Assembly (NCBI GenBank): GCA_913055635.1
Contig: CAJXLK010000010.1
Coordinates: forward strand, 40,300-104,299
Source of the DNA: an uncultured Bacteroidota bacterium
Lineage (GTDB): Bacteria > Bacteroidota > Bacteroidia > Bacteroidales > UBA12077
Length of the DNA stretch: 64,000 nt
Direction of reading: 5' to 3'
Part shown: positions 36,418-45,744 of the stretch, piece by piece
Numbering within the stretch: position 1 is the first letter of the stretch
Layout of the letters: every line of letters starts with the position of its first letter
Program-made: the position numbers and the translations under genes
Notes under the pieces: generated by a model
Seen by the model: the letters and a program-made list of their open reading frames with translations, nothing else
Told to the model about the DNA's origin: nothing
Databases searched by the model: none

Positions 36418-36545
36418 ACCCCGCTTAGCGGGGTCGTTCTTTTTTTTTTTTCTGACCCCGCTAAGCGGGGTTCTTTTTAAGCGGGGTTCTTTTTTTTACC
36501 CCCGCTAAGCGGGGGTGTTTTTTCTTTACCCCCGCTAAGCGGGGT
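36418..36545 (+). repeat. Second cluster of CCCCGC palindromes, each followed by a T-tract
   Basis: Units at 36418-36434 (TTA loop), 36455-36471, 36498-36516 and 36528-36545 (the last three with TAA), plus a half unit at 36478-36487. Four of them are followed on the plus strand by runs of 5-12 T residues, so each is a terminator-shaped hairpin. The array lies just upstream of the atpD promoter and could insulate it from read-through. Same family as 18228-18325. Confidence 0.9.
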
Positions 36546-36614
36546 ATTTAAGCCAAGTTGGGCAAAAATAACATATCTCACCAACCCGACCTGATAATCA
36601 AATCAGAAAAATAT

Positions 36615-36622
36615 TAAATTTG
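36615..36622 (+). promoter_or_regulatory. -7 promoter element of atpDC
   Basis: TAAATTTG, an exact TAnnTTTG, 30 bases before ATG 36653. The -33 element is weak (TGAT at the expected place). Confidence 0.6.
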
Positions 36623-36640
36623 TTGCGTTCAATTGATTAA

Positions 36641-38167
<1,527 letters not shown>

Positions 38168-38188
38168 TAACCGTCCTAAAAGGATGAT

Positions 38189-38428
38189 ATGGAGCTTGAA
38201 GTGATCACACCCGACAAGAAGCTTTATGAAGGGACCGTTCAGAGCATAACGGTACCCGGCAGTGCGGGCCAGTTTGAGGTGCTTCGTTACCATGCCCCCA
38301 TCATTTCCACCCTGGGAAAAGGCCAGATTAAGGTGGAAGAACAGTATGGCTCGCCCCAGTATTACGATATTCAGGGGGGATTGATTGAGGTGCAGCGCAA
38401 CCGGGCCATCATCCTGGCCGAACAATAA
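38189..38428 (+). CDS. atpC: F-type ATP synthase subunit epsilon, short form
   Basis: 79 residues, only the N-terminal beta-sandwich (MELEVITPDKKLYEGTVQSITVPGSAGQFEVLRYHAPIISTLGKGQIKVEE). The C-terminal two-helix domain that inhibits ATP hydrolysis in E. coli and Bacillus is absent, as is usual in Bacteroidota. It couples gamma and the c-ring in the central stalk. Lack of the helices suggests no epsilon-type inhibition of this enzyme. It is 21 bases after atpD in the same operon. Confidence 0.95.
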   Translation: MELEVITPDKKLYEGTVQSITVPGSAGQFEVLRYHAPIISTLGKGQIKVEEQYGSPQYYDIQGGLIEVQRNRAIILAEQ

Positions 38429-38449
38429 GGACCCCATGCCGAAAACGGG

Positions 38450-39460
38450 ATGTATACCAAAGAAAACAATATGCCGCCTGTTAAGTTCTTGCTTCTCAGA
38501 TTCAGCTCAATAGGCGATATTGTTCTGACAACCCCGGTTATCCGGTGCCTTAAGCAACAGGTGGACCAGGCTGAAATCCATTACTTTACCAAGCCCGAAT
38601 ACCGCCAGATACTGGAATCAAACCCTTACGTTGACCGGGTTCATATACTGAGAGACGACCTGGGCAACCAGTTGAAAGAACTCCGCGAAGAGGTGTTTGA
38701 TTATGCCATCGATCTCCATAAAAACCTGCGTACCCGCCGCATCATATCCGGACTGAACCTTATTGCTTTCAGCTTCGACAAGTTGAACCTTAAGAAATGG
38801 GTCTATGTCAACTTTAAAATCAACCACCTGCCTGACAAACACATTGTAGATCGTTACATAGAGGCCCTGGATATTTTTGATGTGGAAAACGACCAGCAGG
38901 GGCTGGATTATTTCATTCCTTCCCGCGATGAAGTGGGCCCGGCCAGTCTGCCCCATTCTTTTCAGGCCGGTTACTGGGCTTTTGCCATAGGAGCCGGCCA
39001 CAATACCAAAAAGCTGACCCCGCAAAAGATGATTTCGATTGTTGAGCGGATTGGCCAACCAGTGGTTTTGCTTGGGGGCCTGGAAGACCGTGAAGTGGGT
39101 GAACAGATCCGGGCCAATACCCAAGTAGAAGTCTATAATGGTTGTGGGGTGTATTCAATCAATCAGTCGGCTTCACTGGTGCGGCAGGCGAGGTTTGTTA
39201 TAACCCATGATACCGGCCTGATGCACATTGCCGCGGCTTTTCAAAAAAAGATCATTTCCATCTGGGGCAATACCGTCCCCGAATTTGGCATGTACCCCTA
39301 TCAGCCCCATCCCGATTCCACCCGCTTTGAAATACGGGATTTAAGTTGCCGGCCCTGTTCCAAACTGGGTTACCGCAAGTGTCCCAAAAAACATTTCCGT
39401 TGCATCCTCGATATTGACGACCAGGCAGTGGCTGACAAGGCCCTTAAATGGCTTACTTAA
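38450..39460 (+). CDS. Glycosyltransferase family 9 (heptosyltransferase-like)
   Basis: 336 residues with the GT-B fold of ADP-heptose:LPS heptosyltransferases. N-terminal FLLLRFSSIGDIVLTTPVIRCLKQQ is the family's opening; the C-terminal nucleotide-sugar site reads ARFVITHDTGLMHIAAAFQKKIISIWGNTVPEFGMYPY. An extra Cys cluster near the C-terminus (CRPCSKLGYRKCPKKHFRC) is common in Bacteroidota members. It probably adds a sugar to the LPS core. It is co-oriented with atpDC and begins 21 bases after atpC, so it may be co-transcribed. The start is ATG 38450, or ATG 38471 (MPPVKFLLLRF), which matches the family better. Confidence 0.9.
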   Translation: MYTKENNMPPVKFLLLRFSSIGDIVLTTPVIRCLKQQVDQAEIHYFTKPEYRQILESNPYVDRVHILRDDLGNQLKELREEVFDYAIDLHKNLRTRRIISGLNLIAFSFDKLNLKKWVYVNFKINHLPDKHIVDRYIEALDIFDVENDQQGLDYFIPSRDEVGPASLPHSFQAGYWAFAIGAGHNTKKLTPQKMISIVERIGQPVVLLGGLEDREVGEQIRANTQVEVYNGCGVYSINQSASLVRQARFVITHDTGLMHIAAAFQKKIISIWGNTVPEFGMYPYQPHPDSTRFEIRDLSCRPCSKLGYRKCPKKHFRCILDIDDQAVADKALKWLT

Positions 39461-39600
39461 ATTGACCATTTTCTGTTAGAGGGTTAACCATTAAATTTGT
39501 ATACCAAATTGTCATTGAACAATTTAAATAATGACCCTCCTTCCTTCACCATCGAATCAGCCAGCATTTAGCGTTTAACCATTTATTTACTGCGGAACCT

Positions 39601-39715
39601 GCTGCTTTTTTTTACTGCAGCAGAACCTGTTGCTTGTTTGCTGCAGGCGGCAGAAACTACTGCTTTTTCACTGCAGAAGCTTTTGCTTTTTTTTACTGCG
39701 GAAGCTGCTGCTGTT
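39601..39715. repeat. Five-copy ~25-bp tandem repeat spanning the DUF2723 gene 3' end
   Basis: On the minus strand the unit is approximately GCAGCAGCTTCYGCAGTAAA plus an A-run. Variants include GCAAAAGCTTCTGCAGTG, GCAGTAGTTTCTGCCGCCTG, GCAACAGGTTCTGCTGCAGT and GCAGCAGGTTCCGCAGT. The first unit encodes the last residues (QQLPQ) and the TAA stop (39693-39695) of the membrane protein gene. Confidence 0.8.
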
Positions 39716-42700
39716 GCCGCCTCATGCCTGAGATGTTGTTGTTGACAATGTTTTCATACTTTTTAGACAGTTCTTCCTGGCCGTATTTGCCTGTAATTTG
39801 GGACAAGCGGTGCATGATGTGCAGGGACATGCGTTTGCTGCTGCCCACCAAATCCGAGAAGGGTTTTTGCAGGCCGAAGTAGTAGTTCAATTCTTTTTCG
39901 GTGTAGCCGGCCATTTTTTCCGCCAGGTTATTGGCTTTTTCCACGGCGTCGGCTTTGTAGTATCCCTCGATGACGTCGATCACCCAGATGCCATAGGGCA
40001 ACTGCTCGTGTGGGGTCAGTTCCATGGCCCGGTCAAGGGTTTTGACCGCCTTTTGTTGTTGACCCTGCTTGATGAGTTCGTCGGCCAGGCGGGCAAATTT
40101 GTTGCGGATGCGGATCACATTGGCCGTACGCCGTGTGGTATAATCGGTATATACATCGGGATCCTCAAAATTGCCCCACTTGAATTTATTCATCATGTTG
40201 TGGTACATGGTGTCGGCGTCAACCCGTCCGGCATCGATGCGGTCCTGTGATTTGGTTTTGATCGGGACCAGGCGGTAGGCAAATCCTTCCAACTGCAGGT
40301 AGTTTTTCAATCCCAAATTGGTGCTGCTGCTGGGCGATACAAAGTAAATGGGACGGTCCCAGTTGAAATGGGCCAACAGGTCCATGATCATCATTTCATT
40401 TTTCATCAGGTTGTTGCCGCCCACTTTCCAGCGGATCTGATCGACGATCTGATCGGCGTTTTCCGGATCGACGGTGCCGTTTTCCACCACTTTGGCTGAG
40501 TCGACGGGCAGTGAAAATTTGTTGGTCGGGCAATAGTTGATGCGCTGGTTGCCGTAACCGGAAAGCTGGGTTTCCTTGTTGTCGCTGCCAATGAAGTCGA
40601 TCAGCCGTTTGACGTTCACATGTTTTTTGATCCGGTTAACAATGGGAACCTGGTCGCGGGTACCCTGTTCATATTGGGATTGTTGGAGGCTGAAGGGCAC
40701 GGGTTCCGAGTCGTAGGCTTTTCGTTTCATCTGGTCGATGTACCAGTCGGTATTGAGCAGGCTAAGGTTAACCACCCGCACGTCGGTGCGGATACCTTCC
40801 ACTTCCTGGGCATACCAAAGGGGGAAGGTGTCGTTGTCGCCATGGGTAAAGAGGATGGCGTTGGGTGCGCAGGAATTCAGGTAATTGTACGCAAAATCGC
40901 GGGCCACATAACGTTCCGAGCGGTCGTGATCATCCCAGTTTTCCTTGGCCATGTTGGCCGGTACCAGCGTCAGAGAGATGAGTGTGACCAATGCCGCGCT
41001 CACTATTTTGGGGGCACGGTCTTTGAACAGGTTGTACAAGGCAAGCACCCCCAGTCCGATCCAGATGGAAAAGGCAAAGAAACTGCCGGCATAGGCATAA
41101 TCCCTTTCGCGGGGTTCCATGGGCGGCTGGTTGAGGTAAACCACAATGGCCAGGCCGGTAAACAAAAACAGCAACAGGATCACCGTGAAGTCTTTGGGCT
41201 TTTTGCGGTAGTGGAACAAAAAGCCCACCAGCCCCAGCAATAGGGGCAGCATGTAATAGGTGTTGCGGCCCTCGTTGTTTTTGTATTTTTCGGGCAGGTT
41301 GTCCTGTTCGCCCAGGCGCCATTCATCCAAAAAATCAATGCCGCTGAGCCAGTTTCCTTTTAGAGGACCGCCATGGCCCTGGATGTCGTTCTGCCTTCCG
41401 GCAAAATTCCACATGAAGTAGCGCAGGTACATATGGCCCACCTGGTAATTGAAGAAATATTTGAGGTTTTCCCCAAAGGTGGGCACCTTTTTGGTGACGG
41501 TCTTGCCCCGCTGTTGAACCTGCACTTCGCGGCCTTCCACATCGGCCCATTTTTTGTATTTCTGAATGTCTTGTTGTTGGCGGCTCCACATGCGGGGAAA
41601 GAAGGTGGTGAAGCGCTCATCAAACTCGTATTCGGGGTTCAGGGAGTAGGATTTTTTGTACCGTCCGTCCTCTTTTTTGTAGGTGTAGGGTTGTTTGCTT
41701 TCGGTGATGGGGGCGTTGTAATACTGGCCATAGATCAGGGGCTGCTGACCGTATTGTTCACGTTTAAGGTAGTGGTAGAGGGCAAAGGCCGTTTCGGGGT
41801 TGTTTTCATCTACCGGGGGATTGGCTTCGGAACGGATCATGATCATGGCGTAGGATGAATAGCCGATGATCACCACCGTCAGCGAAAGCAGAACGGTATT
41901 AAGCACCACCCGGCGGTGTTTGTGGCTGTAATAGAGCCCCCAGGTGAGCAGGCCGGCCAGCAGGAGCATAAAGAAGATGGTACCCGAATGATAGGGCATT
42001 CCTAACCCATTGATGAACAGCAACTCGAACCCGGAAGCCACCCGTACGATACCGGGAATCAAAATGTACATGAATGTGCCCACCAGGATAACCGAGAGCA
42101 GAGCCGCTCCAATGATGCCCCGGGTGGTGACGCGGTATTTTTTGAAGTAGTAGACAAAGACAATGGCCGGGATGGTCAAAAGGTTCAGCAGGTGGATTCC
42201 GATGGAAATGCCCATAATGTAGGCGATAAAAATGACCCATCGGTTGGAGTGTTCCTGGTCGGCGATGTTTTCCCATTTCAAAATGGCATAGAAGACCAGG
42301 GCGGTGACGAAGGACGAGAGGGCATAGACCTCTCCCTCTTCTGCCGAAAACCAGAAGGTATCGCTGAAGGCAAAAGCCAGGGCACCAACCAGCCCGGCCC
42401 CGATAACGGCCCACATATTGCCCTTGTTGTCAATGGGGTAAACTTTCCGGGCCAGGTGGGTAATGGTCCAGAAAAGCAACAAAACGGTAAAAGCACTCGC
42501 CAGGGCCGACATGCTGTTGACCATCAGGGCCACATTGGCGGTATCCCCGGCAAACATGGAGAAGAAACGCGCTACCAGCAGGAAAAAAGGGGCACCAGGA
42601 GGATGACAAACCTGCAGCTTATAGGCAGAGGCAATGTATTCTCCGCAATCCCAAAAACTGGTGGTGGGTTCAACGGCTAATAGGTAAACCGTAGCGGCGA

Positions 42701-42752
42701 TTAAAAAGACGATCCATCCGGTTATCGTGTTGATCTGTTTGAATCTTTCCAT
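39693..42752 (-). CDS. DUF2723 multi-pass membrane protein (TMEM260/PMT-like)
   Basis: 1019 residues. The N-terminal third is the DUF2723 domain: about 12 membrane helices starting INTITGWIVFLIAATVYLLAVEPTTSFWDCGEYIASAYKLQVCHPPGAPFF, with the WDCGE and PPGAP motifs characteristic of the family and similar in layout to protein O-mannosyltransferases. The C-terminal ~430 residues are soluble and TPR-like at the end (QGQQQKAVKTLDRAMELTPHEQLPYGIW). In Bacteroidota these proteins are candidates for lipid-linked-sugar protein glycosylation; activity is inferred. It is divergent from bactofilin and lies between the two halves of the ATP synthase locus. The last residues (RRQQQQLPQ) derive from a tandem repeat. 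ATG start at 42752. Confidence 0.9.
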   Translation of the reverse strand: MERFKQINTITGWIVFLIAATVYLLAVEPTTSFWDCGEYIASAYKLQVCHPPGAPFFLLVARFFSMFAGDTANVALMVNSMSALASAFTVLLLFWTITHLARKVYPIDNKGNMWAVIGAGLVGALAFAFSDTFWFSAEEGEVYALSSFVTALVFYAILKWENIADQEHSNRWVIFIAYIMGISIGIHLLNLLTIPAIVFVYYFKKYRVTTRGIIGAALLSVILVGTFMYILIPGIVRVASGFELLFINGLGMPYHSGTIFFMLLLAGLLTWGLYYSHKHRRVVLNTVLLSLTVVIIGYSSYAMIMIRSEANPPVDENNPETAFALYHYLKREQYGQQPLIYGQYYNAPITESKQPYTYKKEDGRYKKSYSLNPEYEFDERFTTFFPRMWSRQQQDIQKYKKWADVEGREVQVQQRGKTVTKKVPTFGENLKYFFNYQVGHMYLRYFMWNFAGRQNDIQGHGGPLKGNWLSGIDFLDEWRLGEQDNLPEKYKNNEGRNTYYMLPLLLGLVGFLFHYRKKPKDFTVILLLFLFTGLAIVVYLNQPPMEPRERDYAYAGSFFAFSIWIGLGVLALYNLFKDRAPKIVSAALVTLISLTLVPANMAKENWDDHDRSERYVARDFAYNYLNSCAPNAILFTHGDNDTFPLWYAQEVEGIRTDVRVVNLSLLNTDWYIDQMKRKAYDSEPVPFSLQQSQYEQGTRDQVPIVNRIKKHVNVKRLIDFIGSDNKETQLSGYGNQRINYCPTNKFSLPVDSAKVVENGTVDPENADQIVDQIRWKVGGNNLMKNEMMIMDLLAHFNWDRPIYFVSPSSSTNLGLKNYLQLEGFAYRLVPIKTKSQDRIDAGRVDADTMYHNMMNKFKWGNFEDPDVYTDYTTRRTANVIRIRNKFARLADELIKQGQQQKAVKTLDRAMELTPHEQLPYGIWVIDVIEGYYKADAVEKANNLAEKMAGYTEKELNYYFGLQKPFSDLVGSSKRMSLHIMHRLSQITGKYGQEELSKKYENIVNNNISGMRRQQQQLPQ

Positions 42753-42875
42753 GGGTTGGCTCTGGTTTAGCGGTTCGAGTCAATTGAAGCAAACGAAAAT
42801 AATGAATTTTAGTGTGCCCGGATTGATTTGGAAAAGAAAATTATGGGCAAATGATTTTGAATGGGTTGAATTTTA

Positions 42876-42883
42876 TATCTTTG
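42876..42883 (+). promoter_or_regulatory. -7 promoter element of the bactofilin-AtpZ-AtpI unit
   Basis: TATCTTTG, an exact TAnnTTTG, 29 bases before ATG 42912; no well-spaced TTTG at -33. Confidence 0.5.
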
Positions 42884-42911
42884 CTGATGTAAATATAAGT
42901 CAATTTTATCG

Positions 42912-43427
42912 ATGTTATCGTCAAACTCGTCAAAAAATAAGGACATGGCCAAGAACAACGTGGAAAGCGATTCCAATGCCATCAACATCATCGGCGTTGG
43001 CACTGAGATTACAGGGGACATCAATACCAACGGAGACATTCGCATTGATGGTTTTCTCTCAGGCAATATTGTCACCGAGGGGAAACTGGTGGTAGGAGAG
43101 ACCGGAAAAATTAAAGGCGAGGTCAACTGCAAGAATTCGGAGGTTTTGGGGATGATCGAAGGCAAGATCATGGTTCGGGAATTGGTGACCCTCAAATCAT
43201 CGGCCAGGATTTACGGAGATATTGTCACCCAGAAATTGTCGATAGAGCCGGGATCATTGTTCACCGGTAACTGCAATATGAACGAGGACGCCGTAGCCAA
43301 TGTCAAGTCCGAAAAACAGTCGGCGGGGCAAGGATTCTCCAAAGACAAAGGAAAAGAGTCAAAAGGAAAGTCCTCCGACCCAGGAAAGCCCGAGCAGGGA
43401 AAATCCGAACCGGGAAAGCCCGCTTAG
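42912..43427 (+). CDS. Bactofilin (polymer-forming cytoskeletal protein)
   Basis: 171 residues. The central ~100 residues are a right-handed beta-helix with regular repeats (NTNGDIRIDGFLSGNIVTEGKLVVGETGKIKGEVNCKNSEVLGMIEGKIMVRELVTLKSSARIYGDIV), as in bactofilins, which polymerise into membrane-associated scaffolds. The N-terminus (MLSSNSSKNKDMAKNN) and the Lys/Ser/Gly/Pro-rich tail are disordered. ATG 42912 or 42945 could be the start. The last 128 bases overlap the AtpZ gene in another frame. In Bacteroidota this gene commonly precedes atpZ/atpI/atpB, so its presence marks the left end of the Fo operon. Confidence 0.93.
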   Translation: MLSSNSSKNKDMAKNNVESDSNAINIIGVGTEITGDINTNGDIRIDGFLSGNIVTEGKLVVGETGKIKGEVNCKNSEVLGMIEGKIMVRELVTLKSSARIYGDIVTQKLSIEPGSLFTGNCNMNEDAVANVKSEKQSAGQGFSKDKGKESKGKSSDPGKPEQGKSEPGKPA

Positions 43428-43614
43428 GCAGTACACCCGATACTCCACCCTGGGTTTCCAGATGGCAGTGATGGTAGGGGGATTCACCTATGGCGGGATC
43501 AAGCTGGATGAAGCGGTAAGTGGGGTTGAATTTCCGCTGTTCACCATGGTGGGAGCGATTTTAGGGGTAGTGCTGGGGGTATATATAACCATCCGCGATG
43601 TCACCAAACTTTAG
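43300..43614 (+). CDS. AtpZ/AtpI-family small membrane protein of the ATP synthase operon
   Basis: 104 residues. Two membrane helices (STLGFQMAVMVGGFTYGGIKLDEA and FPLFTMVGAILGVVLGVYITIRDV) in the AtpZ pattern, with GGIKLDE between them as in family members. AtpI/AtpZ proteins assist c-ring assembly or Mg2+/Ca2+ supply in ATP synthase biogenesis. The first 128 bases lie inside the 3' end of the bactofilin gene in a different frame. No ATG, GTG or TTG exists between 43300 and the conserved part, so ATG 43300 is the only ordinary start and gives a 42-residue polar Ser/Pro/Lys-rich extension. Confidence 0.85.
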   Translation: MSSPKNSRRGKDSPKTKEKSQKESPPTQESPSRENPNRESPLRQYTRYSTLGFQMAVMVGGFTYGGIKLDEAVSGVEFPLFTMVGAILGVVLGVYITIRDVTKL

Positions 43615-43621
43615 CTGCGAT

Positions 43622-44011
43622 ATGTCGAAGGCCATGAAATCCTTTCTGATTAAGCTTTTATACCTCACCCTTATTGTATATGCCGGGGGTTATGTAGCCT
43701 TCCGGTTTTATTTCAGCGAGCATTTCTATCGGTTTTTTATTTTTCTGCCGGTGATTTTTTACGGGGTCAACTGGGCTTTTCACGGGACCCTGGTTGCTGC
43801 TAGCCACCTGGATATGAAAAAGTTTTCCCAGCGGTTTTTGGGGGTCTTTGGCATCAAGATCATGGCTTTTTTGGCATTCATCATCACCTACGCCTATTTT
43901 AATCCCCAGAAGGCGGTACCTTTTCTGATCACCTTTTTTATCCTGTATGTGGTTTATACCACGTATGAAGTGGTCTCGATCGTGCAGTTCCAGCGCAAAA
44001 TCAGGCAGTAA
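43622..44011 (+). CDS. AtpI-like membrane protein of the ATP synthase operon
   Basis: 129 residues from ATG 43622, 7 bases after the AtpZ stop; a GTG/ATG-type start at 43598 would overlap AtpZ. Four membrane helices: LIKLLYLTLIVYAGGYVAFRF, FFIFLPVIFYGVNWAFHG, FLGVFGIKIMAFLAFIITYAY and AVPFLITFFILYVVYTTYEV. Bacteroidota Fo operons usually have such a gene directly before atpB. Here the next gene downstream is instead the V-type ATPase operon, and atpB follows 8 kb later. The assignment rests on size, topology and position, not on a strong motif. Confidence 0.75.
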   Translation: MSKAMKSFLIKLLYLTLIVYAGGYVAFRFYFSEHFYRFFIFLPVIFYGVNWAFHGTLVAASHLDMKKFSQRFLGVFGIKIMAFLAFIITYAYFNPQKAVPFLITFFILYVVYTTYEVVSIVQFQRKIRQ

Positions 44012-44033
44012 GGCCTGGAACCACCCACCACCT

Positions 44034-44068
44034 GTGTTATTTTTATAACATTGTTAAAAAAATAACAC
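44034..44068. promoter_or_regulatory. 35-bp near-perfect palindrome between the F- and V-type ATPase genes
   Basis: GTGTTATTTTT (44034-44044), A, TAACA, centre T51, TGTTA, A, AAAAATAACAC (44058-44068). 16 of 17 arm positions pair around 44051; only A44045/A44057 mismatch. It is AT-rich, 23 bases after the AtpI-like stop and 108 bases before the V-operon promoter. It may be an operator for a dimeric or tetrameric regulator, or an AT-rich terminator. Confidence 0.75.
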
Positions 44069-44175
44069 TAATATTTGGCCGCCTCCCATTTTCATTGTAT
44101 TTTTGATCCCACCCAGGCAGGAAGCCCAATGGGTTAGGATTCACCCCACTATTCGGTGGAAAGCCTTGTTGATTT

Positions 44176-44206
44176 CTTGCCATCAAGTGGGAAAATTTTA
44201 GTTTTG
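44176..44206 (+). promoter_or_regulatory. Promoter of the V-type ATPase operon
   Basis: CTTG at 44176-44179, exactly 19 bases, TAGTTTTG at 44199-44206: -7 exact, -33 with one mismatch. 35 bases upstream of ATG 44242. Confidence 0.75.
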
Positions 44207-44241
44207 TACCCCAACATTTTTGACATTAAAGGATAGAAACT

Positions 44242-44877
44242 ATGGAAAGCAAACTTCAGGAATTGACCAACAAGCTCTACAATGAAGGGGTAGAGAAGGC
44301 CAATGAAGAGGCCAGCCGGATCAAGTCGGAAGCCCAGCAGGAAGCCGAACGCACGCGGAAAAATGCGCAGCAACAGGCCGATCAAATCATTCAGCAAGCC
44401 AAACAGCAAGCTGAAGACATCAAGAAAAACATGCGTTCCGAAATTGACCTGGCGGCCAAACAAACCTTAAGGGAGGTCAAAAAGCAGGTCACCGAAATGA
44501 TCACCGCCTCGGTGATCAATCAACCGGTGGAAAATGCCATGGAAGATACTGATTTCGTTAAGAAGATTATAGAAACCATTGTCCAAAACTGGAACCCGCA
44601 ATCCCAGGAACCGGTTGACCTTTCGGTTACACTGCCTGCAAAGATGCAAGGCGATCTGAAGGATTATCTGGAGAACCAGGCCGCTAAACAGCTTAATGCC
44701 GGCATCACCGTGGATGTTTCCGACCGCATGAAGGGCGGTTTCTCCATCGGCCCGGCCGACGGAAGCTACAAAATCAGCTTCTCGGAAGAAGACTTTGACA
44801 ATTTCTTCAAGAGCTACCTGCGGCCCCGCACCGTTGAGATGTTGTTTGAAGAAGGGGACCAAAACAAAGGACAATAA
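44242..44877 (+). CDS. V/A-type ATPase subunit E (peripheral stalk)
   Basis: 211 residues. The N-terminal ~90 residues are a continuous coiled coil of Glu/Gln/Ala/Lys (NEEASRIKSEAQQEAERTR ...), followed by a mixed alpha/beta head, the layout of subunit E which with G or H forms the peripheral stator of V/A-ATPases. First gene of a seven-gene operon (E, DUF2764, A, B, D, I, K). No separate subunit G/H gene is found, so the stator partner is unclear. A weak Shine-Dalgarno (AAAGGAT) precedes ATG 44242. Confidence 0.9.
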   Translation: MESKLQELTNKLYNEGVEKANEEASRIKSEAQQEAERTRKNAQQQADQIIQQAKQQAEDIKKNMRSEIDLAAKQTLREVKKQVTEMITASVINQPVENAMEDTDFVKKIIETIVQNWNPQSQEPVDLSVTLPAKMQGDLKDYLENQAAKQLNAGITVDVSDRMKGGFSIGPADGSYKISFSEEDFDNFFKSYLRPRTVEMLFEEGDQNKGQ

Positions 44878-44880
44878 GGT

Positions 44881-45744
44881 ATGTTTGTGAACTATACGCG
44901 TCACTATTATCATTGTCTGATTGCGGGTTTGCCCGATTTGTTTCTGGATGAGACAGAAGTGAGTTTTTCCCTGCTCGATTTCAAAAACAATTTGCGCGAT
45001 GAACTCCATCAGGACGATTACCACCTGGCCCAGCAGCTTTTTCTTCCCTATGACAACCAAAATTTGCTGTGGTTTTTGCAGGAACAGTATGACCGGCATG
45101 ACCCACTGGGCAATTATTCCATGGAAGAAATAGAGCGGGAACTGGACGAGGAAGAAGCCCTGGGAACGTTGCCACACTATATGTATGAGTTTGTCCAACG
45201 TTACCGGGAAGATAAAGACAGCAAAACCATCAAGCAATGGGAAAATGACCTCACCGGCCTGTTTGTCTCTCATATGCTTGCCTCCCCCAACGCTTTTCTG
45301 CGTCAATGGTATGACTTTGAGCGCAATGTTACCAACCTACTTACTGGCATCAACTGCCGTCAATTTGAGCGTGATCCGGAACCCGAGCTGATGGGCGATA
45401 ATTTTGTCGCCGAAGCCATTAAGCGCAGCAATGCCAAGGATTTTGGACTGGAAGTAGACCTTGAATATACCGGTCAGGTGCTTCAAATCGCCGAAAAAAC
45501 CAACCTGCTGGCCCGGGAAAAGAGCCTGGACCAGTTTAAATGGGAACAGCTCAATGAGATGACCCTATTCCATTATTTCTCCATTGAGGTGGTTTTGGCT
45601 TACATCCTGAAGCTGAACATGATTTACCGGTGGATGCACCTGGATGAGCAGACCGGCAGGGAGATGTTTGAATCCCTTATCAATGAGTTAAAAGAGAGTT
45701 TTGAATTTTCAAAAGAATTCTTAATCAATGAGCAAAAAAGATAA
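44881..45744 (+). CDS. DUF2764 protein of the V-type ATPase operon, in the place of subunit C
   Basis: 287 residues, all-helical, rich in Leu/Tyr/Glu; opens YYHCLIAGLPDLFLDETEVSFSLLDFKNNLRDEL and has repeated helical hairpins (FVSHMLASPNAFLRQWYDFERNVTNLLTGINCR). DUF2764 proteins occur only with spirochaete/chlamydia/bacteroidete-type V-ATPase operons, always between E and A, where other bacteria encode subunit C. Helix content and position suggest a highly divergent subunit C (d) linking the ring to the central stalk; that is inference. The stop overlaps the start of subunit A by 17 bases, pointing to translational coupling. Confidence 0.85.
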   Translation: MFVNYTRHYYHCLIAGLPDLFLDETEVSFSLLDFKNNLRDELHQDDYHLAQQLFLPYDNQNLLWFLQEQYDRHDPLGNYSMEEIERELDEEEALGTLPHYMYEFVQRYREDKDSKTIKQWENDLTGLFVSHMLASPNAFLRQWYDFERNVTNLLTGINCRQFERDPEPELMGDNFVAEAIKRSNAKDFGLEVDLEYTGQVLQIAEKTNLLAREKSLDQFKWEQLNEMTLFHYFSIEVVLAYILKLNMIYRWMHLDEQTGREMFESLINELKESFEFSKEFLINEQKR

